DNA of 44,372 nucleotides from Stutzerimonas azotifigens DSM 17556. Lineage in GTDB: Bacteria > Pseudomonadota > Gammaproteobacteria > Pseudomonadales > Pseudomonadaceae. The translations under genes were made by a program, and so were the position numbers. The notes beneath the pieces were generated by a model. The model saw nothing but the letters and a program-made list of their open reading frames with translations. It was not told the DNA's origin and made no database searches. The stretch spans positions 1 to 44,372 of the forward strand of contig NZ_KE384420.1 of assembly GCF_000425625.1 (NCBI RefSeq). The letters are read 5' to 3'. Shown here piece after piece: positions 37,294 to 44,372 of this stretch; positions within the stretch are counted from its first letter, which is position 1; each line of letters begins with the position of its first letter.

Positions 37294-38142
37294 TCACTGG
37301 GCGCAGAGCTGCGCGGCGGTCTTGTCGGTGACGTTCGACTGGTCGAAACCGAAGGGGGCGACCGTGGCGAGGTGTTCCTCGCTGCCCAGCCAGCCCTTCA
37401 GCTCGGCATTGATCGCGTCGCGCAGGGCGGTGTCTTCCGGGCGGAAGGCCAGCGCGCCGTAGCCGGTGTGGGCCGGATCGTCCTTGAACTCGGCGATCGC
37501 CTCGAGGGAGTCGCCGCCCTTCTCGGCCAGGCCCTTCATGGTCAGCTGGGTACCCACCGCGGCATCGGCGCGGCCGCTGCGCACCGCCTGCAGCTGGGCG
37601 GCAGTGTCCGGCACCTGGAGGATCTGGTCGTCGCTGATGCCGCCGTCGCGGGCATAGGCCAGGTTGACGGTGCCGGCCATGATCGCCAGTTTGGCGCCGC
37701 TCTTGGCGATGTCCTCGTAGCTGTGCAGGTTCTTCGGATTGCCGGCCTTCACCAGCAGGGTGTCGGGCAGCTGGTACTGCGGATCGGTGAAGATCACCTG
37801 CTTGCAGCGCTCGGGGGTGATGTACATGCCGGCGGCGATGAGGTCGAAGCGTCCGGCGCGCAGGCCGGGGATCAGCGAACCCCATTCGGTGAGCACCGGC
37901 TCGATCTTCTCGATGCCCATGCGCTCGAAGACCTTGCGCACGATCTCCGGCGATTCGCCGGTCACGCTGCCGTCCAGCGCGGTGTAGGCGAACGGGGTCT
38001 CGTTGGCGTAGCCGATGCGGACGCTGCCGCTTTCCTTGATCTTGTCGAGGGTGTCGGCCTGGGCCAGGCCGAGGGTCATTCCGGCCAGCGCGGTACAGGC
38101 CAGCAGCAACTTGCCGAGGCGGAAGGGACGTGCGCGACTCAT
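37294..38142 (-). CDS. ehuB: Ectoine/hydroxyectoine ABC transporter substrate-binding protein
   Basis: The periplasmic receptor that binds ectoine or hydroxyectoine and delivers it to EhuCD. The protein is 282 residues. The signal peptide ends near GLAQA-DT (residues 1-28), followed by DTLDKIKESGSVRIGYANE. Residues such as LIAAGMYITPERCKQVIFTD and GNPKNLHSYEDIAKSGAKLA fit the EhuB group, as does AFRPEDTALRDAINAELKGW. I set the start at ATG 38142 with AGGAG upstream; a longer frame to 38211 adds residues without support. The first gene of the leftward transporter operon. Confidence 0.92.
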   Translation of the reverse strand: MSRARPFRLGKLLLACTALAGMTLGLAQADTLDKIKESGSVRIGYANETPFAYTALDGSVTGESPEIVRKVFERMGIEKIEPVLTEWGSLIPGLRAGRFDLIAAGMYITPERCKQVIFTDPQYQLPDTLLVKAGNPKNLHSYEDIAKSGAKLAIMAGTVNLAYARDGGISDDQILQVPDTAAQLQAVRSGRADAAVGTQLTMKGLAEKGGDSLEAIAEFKDDPAHTGYGALAFRPEDTALRDAINAELKGWLGSEEHLATVAPFGFDQSNVTDKTAAQLCAQ

Positions 38143-38386
38143 CGTGAGTACTCCTGTGCTGTTATGGTTTGCAGGCGGACCTGCTTTTATAGGAGGCAGT
38201 TTCAAGAGCATCAGGACAGGGCATTCCCTGCCTAGGCGCGGGCACCGATTCTTTTCTGCTGGGAGGTGCGCCGCGTTTACGCCGCCCGAGCATACAAAAG
38301 CTGTTTTGCTCGAAGGATTGCACTAGGACAATTGCACGACACCTCGCTTCGACCGATGCTGTCGGCTCGAATTCAGGTGGACTGCC
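38143..38386. promoter_or_regulatory. Divergent control region between ehuB and enuR
   Basis: This 244-base gap should hold promoters for both operons and EnuR sites. I see the direct repeat ATTGCAC at 38317-38323 and 38331-38337, and an inverted repeat CGAGCA (38287-38292) with TGCTCG (38307-38312). For ehuB a TATAAA hexamer lies about 45 bases upstream (minus strand, near 38187-38192), without a matching -35. For enuR a clear Shine-Dalgarno AGGTGG precedes ATG 38387 by six bases. Assignment of any of these to EnuR is inference. Confidence 0.5.
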
Positions 38387-39796
38387 ATGCGTAACTGGAA
38401 ACAGGCCCTGCTCGCCGCCCGCACCGGCGCGTCGAAGTACAAGCTGCTGGTGAACGCGATCGCGACCGACATCGAGCAGGGCAACCTGCAGGACGGCCAG
38501 CGCCTGCCGCCGCAGCGGCTGCTGGCCGACCAGCTGGACATCAGCGTGCAGACGGTGACCAACGCCTACAAGGAGCTCGAGCGCCAAGGCTGGGTGCGCT
38601 GCGAGGTGGGCCGCGGCAGTTTCGTCAGCCGGCGCACCAGCGAGCGCGTGGCCACTTCCATGCTCGACCGCGGCGAGAACTCGCTGCTCGACTTTTCCAC
38701 CGCGCGCATCGTCCATACCGAGACTCACGACCGCTATTGGCGGCAGACTTGCGAGGAACTGGCGGCCGAGCACGAGCAGCCGTGGATCCACGCCTGCCGG
38801 CCGATCGCCGGCTTCGAGCATCATCGCGAGGTCGGCCTCCAGTGGCTGGCCGGGCTGGGGCTTGAGGTGGAACTGCAGGACCTGCTGCTGACCAACGGCA
38901 CCTCCCACGCCATCTTCCTCGCCCTTGCCTCGCTGGCCGGACCCGACGACCTGGTGCTCTGCGAAAACTATACCGACCACGGCGTGATCGGCACCGCCCA
39001 GGTCCTCGGCTTCACCCTGCAAGGCGTGGAGACCGACCGCCACGGCCTCGATCCGGAGCACTTCGAGGACCTCTGCGCCAACGAACGGGTCACCGCACTG
39101 GTCTGCACGCCGAACCTGAACAACCCCACCAGCAGCGTGATGCCGGAAATGCGCCGCCGGGAGATCGCCGACATTGCCCGCCGCTACGGCGTCTACGTCA
39201 TCGAGGACGACATCTACGGCCCACTGCTGGCCGACCGCCGCGAGGCGCCGCCGATCAGCCATTACCTGCCGGAGCTGTCGTTCTACTGCACCAGCTTCAC
39301 CAAGTCTGTGCTCACCGGCCTGCGCCTGGGTTACCTGGCCATGCCGCGGCGCCTGGCGCTGCGCACCGAGAGCATCCTGCGGGTGAACAGCTGGATGGCC
39401 GCGCCGCTGCTCGGCGAGGTGGCCACGCGCTGGATCGAGCGCGGCCACGCCGACGAGCTGGTGCGCCTGCAGCGCGAACTGATCGCCAGCCGCCAGGCGG
39501 CGGTGAGCGCTGAGCTCGGCGACTACCTGCGCGGCAGCCATCCGGCGTCGCTCAACGCCTGGCTTAACATCCCCGGGCACTGGGACCTGGACGCGCTGCA
39601 GCGCGAACTGCGCCGGCGCGACATCGCCCTTACCCTGCCCGACCCCTTTCTGCCGCCGGGCACCCGCCGGCCGCGGGCGATGCGCCTGTGCGTCGGCGCC
39701 GAATGCGACGAGCAGCGCCTGCGCGAGGGGCTGCGCGACATCCGCGAAGTCTTCGAGCAGTACCCGGAAATCCACGAATTCCGCGGCGCCCGCTGA
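38387..39796 (+). CDS. enuR: MocR/GntR-family regulator of ectoine catabolism
   Basis: EnuR is a GntR-HTH/aminotransferase-like fusion that represses ectoine genes until an intermediate binds its PLP. The protein is 469 residues. The winged helix (about residues 10-75) shows LPPQRLLADQLDISVQTVTN and ERQGWVRCEVGRGSFV. The type I fold domain has VLCENYTDHG and VIEDDIYGPLLADR. The PLP lysine is in CTSFTKSVLTGLRLGYLAMP, about residue 308, as in catalytically repurposed MocR proteins. The position between ehu and eut genes fits EnuR. Known inducers in studied species are N-alpha-acetyl-diaminobutyrate and diaminobutyrate, produced by EutD and EutE. Confidence 0.9.
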   Translation: MRNWKQALLAARTGASKYKLLVNAIATDIEQGNLQDGQRLPPQRLLADQLDISVQTVTNAYKELERQGWVRCEVGRGSFVSRRTSERVATSMLDRGENSLLDFSTARIVHTETHDRYWRQTCEELAAEHEQPWIHACRPIAGFEHHREVGLQWLAGLGLEVELQDLLLTNGTSHAIFLALASLAGPDDLVLCENYTDHGVIGTAQVLGFTLQGVETDRHGLDPEHFEDLCANERVTALVCTPNLNNPTSSVMPEMRRREIADIARRYGVYVIEDDIYGPLLADRREAPPISHYLPELSFYCTSFTKSVLTGLRLGYLAMPRRLALRTESILRVNSWMAAPLLGEVATRWIERGHADELVRLQRELIASRQAAVSAELGDYLRGSHPASLNAWLNIPGHWDLDALQRELRRRDIALTLPDPFLPPGTRRPRAMRLCVGAECDEQRLREGLRDIREVFEQYPEIHEFRGAR

Positions 39797-39963
39797 GCGG
39801 CGCGGGGCGGATGCACCATCCTGTGACCGGAATCCGCTGCAGGCCCCGAAACAGCGCACCTGCAGGCATTGAAGCAGGTCAATTTTGGGGCGAAAAAAAA
39901 GAGTACTAGTACATTCGGCGGCCGAAATCGGCGCTCCTACACTCCGCGGCATTCGCCATCGGA
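39797..39963. other. enuR-eutB intergenic region
   Basis: A run of eight A (39893-39900) precedes the 10-bp palindrome GTACTAGTAC at 39903-39912, about 50 bases before eutB. The palindrome could be an operator or part of a promoter. No clear sigma70 pair was found, so eutB may be read from enuR or from here. Confidence 0.4.
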
Positions 39964-40944
39964 ATGTACGCCATGCAGCCGATCCTTCTCGACCAGCTAT
40001 ACGCCGCCCGCCAGCGCACCCGTGGCCTGGTGCGCGAGACGCCACTGGAGCCCTCGCGCTCGCTCAGCCGCCTGGCCGGCGTGCCGGTCTGGCTGAAGCT
40101 GGAATCGCAGCAGGCCACCGGCAGCTTCAAGCTGCGCGGCGCGAGCAACGCGGTGGCGCAGCTTGCCGACGCGCAGAAGCGCCGCGGGGTGGTCACCGCC
40201 TCCACCGGCAACCATGGCCGGGCGCTGGCATACGCCGCTGCGCAGCAGGGGGTGAAGGCGATCGTCTGCCTGTCGCAGCTGGTGCCGGCGAACAAGGTTC
40301 AGGCGATCCGCGATCTCGGCGCCGAAGTGGTCATCGTCGGCCACAGCCAGGACGACGCCCGGGTGGAAGCCGAGCGCATCGCTCGTGAGCAGGGCGCCAC
40401 CTTCCTGCCGGCCTTCGATCATCCGGACATCATCGCCGGCCAGGGCACCCTCGGCCTGGAAATCCTCGAGCAGTGCCCGGAAGTCTCCGAGGTGCTGGTG
40501 CCGCTGTCCGGCGGCGGGCTGTTCGCCGGCGTCGCGCTCGGCCTCAAGCGCCAGCGCCCGGCGATCCGCGCCCACGGCATCAGCATGCGCCGCGGCGCGG
40601 CGATGCACGCCAGCCTCGAGGCTGGCCACCCGGTCGAGGTGGAGGAACTGCCGAGCCTGGCCGACTCGCTCGGCGGTGGCATCGGCATGGACAACCGCTA
40701 CACCTTCGCCCTGGTCCGCGAGCTGGCCGACCGCATCCACCTGCTCGACGAACCGGCCATCGCCGCCGGCATGCGCCACGCCTATCACGAGGAGCGGCTG
40801 GTGCTCGAAGGCGCCGCCGCGGTGGGCATCGCCGCCCTGCTCGAGGGGCTGGTGAAGCCGCGCGGACCGGTGGTGGTGGTGATCAGCGGGCGCAACGTCG
40901 ATACCGCGCAGCACCTGCGGGTGCTCGGCGGCGCCTGCGAGTAG
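39964..40944 (+). CDS. eutB: Hydroxyectoine utilization dehydratase EutB (threonine dehydratase-like)
   Basis: EutB acts with EutC to remove the hydroxyl group of hydroxyectoine, giving ectoine. The protein is 326 residues of the PLP fold II type. The PLP lysine is in QQATGSFKLRGASNAVAQL (about residues 51-69), the nucleotide-like loop STGNHGRALAYAA follows, and the phosphate-binding SGGGLFAGVALGL is near residue 182. It could be mistaken for a catabolic threonine deaminase; the short length, lack of a regulatory domain and neighbours favour EutB. Start: ATG 39964, with a second ATG at 39973. eutC follows after 54 bases. Confidence 0.88.
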   Translation: MYAMQPILLDQLYAARQRTRGLVRETPLEPSRSLSRLAGVPVWLKLESQQATGSFKLRGASNAVAQLADAQKRRGVVTASTGNHGRALAYAAAQQGVKAIVCLSQLVPANKVQAIRDLGAEVVIVGHSQDDARVEAERIAREQGATFLPAFDHPDIIAGQGTLGLEILEQCPEVSEVLVPLSGGGLFAGVALGLKRQRPAIRAHGISMRRGAAMHASLEAGHPVEVEELPSLADSLGGGIGMDNRYTFALVRELADRIHLLDEPAIAAGMRHAYHEERLVLEGAAAVGIAALLEGLVKPRGPVVVVISGRNVDTAQHLRVLGGACE

Positions 40945-40998
40945 CGACCGACCCCGAGCAACCTGCTACCGGTGCCCGGCGCACCCGATGGAGAACCC

Positions 40999-41982
40999 AT
41001 GGCCGAGACCCTCCTGCTCAGTGAAAGCGACCTGCGTGCCTGCCTGGCCCTCGATGCGGCCAGCCTCGACGCGGTGGAACACGCCTTTCGCCTGCTCGCC
41101 ACCGCGGCGGTGGCGATGCCGCCGATCCTGCGCCTGGACATTCCCGAGCACAACGGCGAGGTCGACGTGAAGACCGCCTACCTGCCGGGCCTGCCGCGGT
41201 TCGCCATCAAGGTCAGCCCGGGCTTCTTCGACAACCCGGCGCTCGGGCTGCCGAGCCTCAACGGGCTGATGATGCTGTTCTGCGCGCGCACCGGGCTGCT
41301 CGACGCGCTGCTGCTGGACAACGGCTTCCTCACCGCGGTGCGCACCGCCGCCGCCGGCGCGGTGGCGGCCAAGTGGCTGAGCCGTCCCGAGTCCTCCCGT
41401 GTCGCCGTGCTCGGCGCCGGCGAGCAGGCGCGGCTGCAGCTCGCCGCGCTGAGGCTGGTACGTGACGTGCGCGAGGTGCGCGTCTGGGCCCGCGACCCGG
41501 CCAGGGCCGCGGCGCTGGCCGCCGGGCTGCAGGGCGTCGAGGCGCGCGTGGCCGAGAGCGTCGACGCGGCCATGGACGGCGTCGACATCGCCATCACCAC
41601 CACCCCGAGCCGCGAGCCGCTGATCCAGCCCCGTCACCTGCAGCCGGGCCTGCACATCACCGCCATGGGCTCGGACGCCGAGCACAAGAACGAGATCGCC
41701 CCCGCGGCGCTGGCCGCCTGCGACCTCTACGTCGCCGACCGCCTGAGCCAGACCCGCGTGCTCGGCGAGCTGCACCACGCCCTCGCGGCGGGTGCGCTGA
41801 AGGATTCGTCCGCCCTGGCCGAGCTCGGCCAGGTGATCGCCGGGCAGCACCCCGGGCGCACCTCGGCCGCCCAGGTCAGCCTCTGCGACCTGACCGGCAC
41901 CGGCGCGCAGGACACCGCCATCGCCAGCTTCGCCTTCGACCGGGCGCGCGCGGCGGGCAAGGGGTTCGTCTTCAACCCCTGA
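40999..41982 (+). CDS. eutC: Ectoine utilization protein EutC (ornithine cyclodeaminase-like)
   Basis: EutC is an NAD-binding protein of the mu-crystallin/ornithine cyclodeaminase family, proposed to act with EutB on hydroxyectoine. The protein is 327 residues. The Rossmann loop is VAVLGAGEQARLQLAALRLV (about 134-153). The family C-terminal signature is VSLCDLTGTGAQDTAIASFA, and FAIKVSPGFFDNPALGLPSL lies in the catalytic half. I chose ATG 40999 (MAETLLLSES) with GGAG seven bases upstream; an ATG-like start at 40972 is possible. A 100-base spacer with a REP-like repeat separates it from eutD. Confidence 0.88.
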   Translation: MAETLLLSESDLRACLALDAASLDAVEHAFRLLATAAVAMPPILRLDIPEHNGEVDVKTAYLPGLPRFAIKVSPGFFDNPALGLPSLNGLMMLFCARTGLLDALLLDNGFLTAVRTAAAGAVAAKWLSRPESSRVAVLGAGEQARLQLAALRLVRDVREVRVWARDPARAAALAAGLQGVEARVAESVDAAMDGVDIAITTTPSREPLIQPRHLQPGLHITAMGSDAEHKNEIAPAALAACDLYVADRLSQTRVLGELHHALAAGALKDSSALAELGQVIAGQHPGRTSAAQVSLCDLTGTGAQDTAIASFAFDRARAAGKGFVFNP

Positions 41983-42051
41983 TCTGCAGACGCGAGCCTG
42001 TTCGCGCCCGGGCCGCCTTTCGTGGCCCGCGAGCCAGCTCGCCCCTGCAGA
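41983..42051. repeat. REP-like palindromic element between eutC and eutD
   Basis: The outer arms TCTGCAG (41983-41989) and CTGCAGA (42045-42051) are inverted. Between them are CGGGCC...GGCCCG and a hairpin GCGAG-CCAG-CTCGC (42029-42042). Gene-spacer palindromes of this type are common in pseudomonads. It is inside the operon and could affect mRNA stability or expression of the downstream genes. Confidence 0.55.
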
Positions 42052-42082
42052 GCAGAAACGGTCCATCCACGAGGGCAAGAGA

Positions 42083-43273
42083 ATGTCCGAAATCGTCGTC
42101 AATCTCCCGTTCAGCCGGGAGGAATATGCGTCGCGAATCGCCAGGGTACGGCGGGCAATGGCCGCCCGCGGCATCGAGCTGCTGATAGTGTCCGACCCGT
42201 CCAACATGGCCTGGCTTACCGGCTACGACGGCTGGTCCTTCTACGTGCACCAGTGCGTGCTGCTGGCGCTGGACGGCGACCCGGTCTGGTTCGGCCGCGG
42301 CCAGGACGCCAACGGCGCGCGACGCACGGTGTTCATGGGCGACGACGACATCATCGGCTACCCGGACCACTACGTGCAGTCCAGCGTGCGCCACCCGATG
42401 GACTACCTGTCGCTCGAAGTGATAGCCGCACGCGGCTGGGACCGCCTGGCCATCGGCGTGGAGATGGACAACTACTACTTCAGCGCCGCGGCCTTCCGCT
42501 CGCTGCAACAGCACCTGCCGCACACGCGCTTCTGCGACGCCACCGCGCTGGTCAACTGGCGGCGGGCGGTGAAGTCACCACAGGAGATCGAGTACATGCG
42601 CATCGCCGCGCGCATCGTCCAGCGCATGCACGAGGCGATCTACGAGCGCATCGAACCGGGCCTGCGCAAGAACGAGCTGGTCGCCGAGATCTACCGCGCC
42701 GGCATCCTCGGCGTCGAGGGCCACGGCGGCGACTACCCGGCCATCGTGCCGCTGCTGCCCACCGGCGCCGACGCCAGCGCGCCACACCTGACCTGGGACG
42801 ACAGCCCGTTCCGGCTCGGCGCCGGCACCTTCTTCGAGATCGCCGGCTGCTACAGGCGCTACCACTGCCCGCTGTCGCGCACCATCTACCTGGGCACGCC
42901 GCCGGCGCACTTCCTCGAGGCCGAGCAGGCGGTGGTCGAAGGCATCTCCGCGGGCCTGGCGGTGGCGCGCCCGGGCAACACCACCGGCGACATCGCCCGC
43001 GCCTTCTTCAAGGTGCTGGACAAGTTCGACATCCAGAAGGACAGCCGTTGCGGCTACCCGATCGGCATCAGCTACCCGCCGGACTGGGGCGAGCGCACCA
43101 TGAGCCTGCGCCCGAGCGACGAAAGCGTGCTCGAGCCGGGAATGACCTTCCACTTCATGCCGGGGCTGTGGATGGACGACTGGGGCCTGGAGATCACCGA
43201 GAGCATCCTGATCACCGAGACCGGCGTGGAAACCTTCTGCGACCTGCCGCGCAAGCTCTACGTGAAGGACTGA
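42083..43273 (+). CDS. eutD: Ectoine hydrolase (M24 family)
   Basis: EutD (DoeA) opens the ectoine ring to N-acetyl-diaminobutyrate. The protein is 396 residues with the pita-bread aminopeptidase fold of family M24. It begins MSEIVVNLPFSREEYASRI and shows SDPSNMAWLTGYDGWSFYV. The catalytic half includes GHGGDYPAIVPLLPTGADAS, EIAGCYRRYHCPLSRTIYLG, GYPIGISYPPDWGERTMSLR and GMTFHFMPGLWMDDWGLEIT, features of ectoine hydrolases rather than of Pro-Xaa peptidases. ATG 42083 follows GAGGGC. eutE starts 5 bases after the stop. Confidence 0.92.
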   Translation: MSEIVVNLPFSREEYASRIARVRRAMAARGIELLIVSDPSNMAWLTGYDGWSFYVHQCVLLALDGDPVWFGRGQDANGARRTVFMGDDDIIGYPDHYVQSSVRHPMDYLSLEVIAARGWDRLAIGVEMDNYYFSAAAFRSLQQHLPHTRFCDATALVNWRRAVKSPQEIEYMRIAARIVQRMHEAIYERIEPGLRKNELVAEIYRAGILGVEGHGGDYPAIVPLLPTGADASAPHLTWDDSPFRLGAGTFFEIAGCYRRYHCPLSRTIYLGTPPAHFLEAEQAVVEGISAGLAVARPGNTTGDIARAFFKVLDKFDIQKDSRCGYPIGISYPPDWGERTMSLRPSDESVLEPGMTFHFMPGLWMDDWGLEITESILITETGVETFCDLPRKLYVKD

Positions 43274-43277
43274 AGGC

Positions 43278-44279
43278 ATGACCGAGACCCTGCGCAACCC
43301 CATCAGCCCCACCGTTGACTTCGAGCGCGACGGCGTGCAGCACGGCTTCCTGCGCCTGCCCTACTCGCGCGACGACTCGGCCTGGGGCGCAGTGATGATC
43401 CCGATCAGCGTGGTGAAGAACGGCGCGGGCCCCACCGCGCTGTTCACCGGCGGCAACCACGGCGACGAGTACGAGGGCCCGCTGGCGCTGAGCAAGCTGG
43501 CCGGCAGCCTCGACCCGACGGCCATCCGCGGGCGGCTGATCATCGTGCCCTTCATGAACGCCCCGGCGGTGTGGGCCGGCACGCGCACCTCGCCGATCGA
43601 CCGCGGCAACCTCAACCGCAGCTTCCCGGGGCGGCCCGACGGCACGGTAACGCAGAAGATCGCCGACTATTTCCAGCGCACGTTGCTGCCGATGGCCGAC
43701 CTGGTGCTGGACATCCACTCCGGCGGCAAGACCCTGGACTTCCTGCCGTTCGCCGCCTGCCACCTGCTGCCCGACCCGGCCCAGCAGGCGCGCTGCGAGG
43801 CGGGCATGCGCGCCTTCGCCGCACCCTACTGCATGCGCATGCTGGAGCAGGACGCACAGGGCCTCTACGACACCGCGGCCGAGGCGCTGGGCAAGGTCTT
43901 CGTCACCACCGAGCTCGGCGGCGGCGGCACCCTCAGCGCGCGCAGCCTGGCGATCGCCGAGCGCGGCGTGCGCAACCTGCTGATCCACTTCGACATGCTC
44001 GAAGGCGAGCCGCAGCGGGGCGAGTCGGTGATGCTGGACATGCCCGATGACGGCTGCTACCTGTGCAGCGAGAGCGACGGACTGCTGGAGATGTGCAGGG
44101 ACCTGGGCGAGACCGTGCAGGCCGGGGAACTGGTGGCACGGGTCCACGACGCCCGCCGCACCGGCGTGGCCCCGGTGGAATACCGCGCCCGCCGCGCCGG
44201 CCTGATCAGCGCCCGGCACTTTCCCGGGCGGGTGCAGAGCGGCGACACCCTGGCGGTGATCGCCGAGGTGGTGGGGTGA
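43278..44279 (+). CDS. eutE: N-alpha-acetyl-L-2,4-diaminobutyrate deacetylase
   Basis: EutE (DoeB) removes acetate from the EutD product, giving diaminobutyrate, which then feeds aspartate metabolism. The protein is 333 residues of the succinylglutamate desuccinylase/aspartoacylase family. Zinc ligands are in FTGGNHGDEYEGPLALSKL (HxxE, about residues 55-73) and the conserved DIHSGGKTLDFLPFAACH (about 147). RGNLNRSFPG and TTELGGGGTLS support the family. Downstream genes of the pathway (transaminase, dehydrogenase) are not in the window. Confidence 0.93.
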   Translation: MTETLRNPISPTVDFERDGVQHGFLRLPYSRDDSAWGAVMIPISVVKNGAGPTALFTGGNHGDEYEGPLALSKLAGSLDPTAIRGRLIIVPFMNAPAVWAGTRTSPIDRGNLNRSFPGRPDGTVTQKIADYFQRTLLPMADLVLDIHSGGKTLDFLPFAACHLLPDPAQQARCEAGMRAFAAPYCMRMLEQDAQGLYDTAAEALGKVFVTTELGGGGTLSARSLAIAERGVRNLLIHFDMLEGEPQRGESVMLDMPDDGCYLCSESDGLLEMCRDLGETVQAGELVARVHDARRTGVAPVEYRARRAGLISARHFPGRVQSGDTLAVIAEVVG

Positions 44280-44317
44280 GTGAAGCCACGGTGCTTCGGG
44301 CCGACGCCAGGCCAACT

Positions 44318-44350
44318 CCCTCTCCCTTCGGGAGAGGGCTGGGGTGAGGG
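44318..44350. repeat. Palindromic repeat after eutE (CCCTCTCCC...GGGAGAGGG)
   Basis: A 9-bp perfect stem CCCTCTCCC (44318-44326) and GGGAGAGGG (44330-44338) with a TTC loop is followed by CTGGGGTGAGGG. This is a common intergenic element of proteobacterial genomes. It may act as a hairpin after eutE; there is no U-run, so it is not a clear terminator. Confidence 0.6.
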
Positions 44351-44372
44351 CGCCGAGCACCGGCCATTGGTC

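Noticed and set aside
38146..38152. AGTACT shared by the ehuB leader and the enuR-eutB gap as a common EnuR box
   Set aside because: The copy near ehuB forms part of its Shine-Dalgarno (AGGAGTACTCACG), so the match is probably chance.
39964..40944. Biosynthetic or catabolic threonine deaminase (ilvA/tdcB)
   Set aside because: The catalytic fold agrees, but length, lack of a regulatory domain and position between enuR and eutC point to EutB.

Overview
The window is a GC-rich gammaproteobacterial chromosome segment that spans the replication origin of a Pseudomonas-type genome. The gene order, the protein sequences and the glmS/glmU-atp-par-rsmG-mnmG-mnmE-yidC-rnpA-rpmH / dnaA-dnaN-recF-gyrB layout all point to Pseudomonas sensu lato. 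The hydroxyectoine-use genes would fit a Stutzerimonas (P. stutzeri)-like strain, but the species is inference.

Layout, left to right. (1) 1-891: the 5' part of an IS3-family element (orfA, cut by the window edge) that appears to have inserted into and truncated a hypothetical gene at 297-695. (2) 892-5065, minus strand: glmU, a DeoR-family regulator and glmS, which together make UDP-GlcNAc precursors. (3) 5196-12479, minus strand: a complete nine-gene F1Fo ATP synthase operon, atpIBEFHAGDC, with a strong-looking sigma70 promoter and an intrinsic terminator. (4) 12534-16760, minus strand: parB, parA, rsmG and mnmG. (5) 16761-17219: a 459-bp gap with a first cluster of DnaA boxes and AT-rich DNA. 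(6) 17220-21103, minus strand: mnmE, yidC, yidD, rnpA and rpmH. (7) 21104-21650: the rpmH-dnaA gap, the likely oriC, with DnaA boxes and an AT-rich block. (8) 21651-27780, plus strand: dnaA, dnaN, recF and gyrB, with two parS-type sites inside recF. (9) 27847-35032: conserved origin-proximal housekeeping genes: plsC, gmhB, glyS and glyQ (minus); tag, a PPOX flavin-binding protein, an LpxL/HtrB acyltransferase and a PilZ protein (plus); a TPR protein (minus).

(10) 35058-44279 is the accessory part: a hydroxyectoine/ectoine uptake and catabolism locus. The ehuBCDA ABC transporter runs leftward. Divergent from it are enuR (MocR/GntR regulator) and eutB-eutC-eutD(doeA)-eutE(doeB). The genes take in ectoines, open the ring (EutD), deacetylate the product (EutE) and convert hydroxyectoine to ectoine (EutB/EutC). 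EutA and the later steps (transaminase, semialdehyde dehydrogenase) are not in the window and may lie beyond 44372.

Most genes near the origin run away from the rpmH-dnaA gap on both sides, as expected for co-directional replication and transcription. The ParAB-parS system sits around the origin as usual. I found no tRNA, rRNA, CRISPR array or prophage. I did not find a convincing wholly novel system. The most interesting leads are the IS-truncated gene with a palindromic upstream site, candidate operators for the DeoR and EnuR regulators, a parS-like site inside the ehuC gene, and repeat elements inside two operons.
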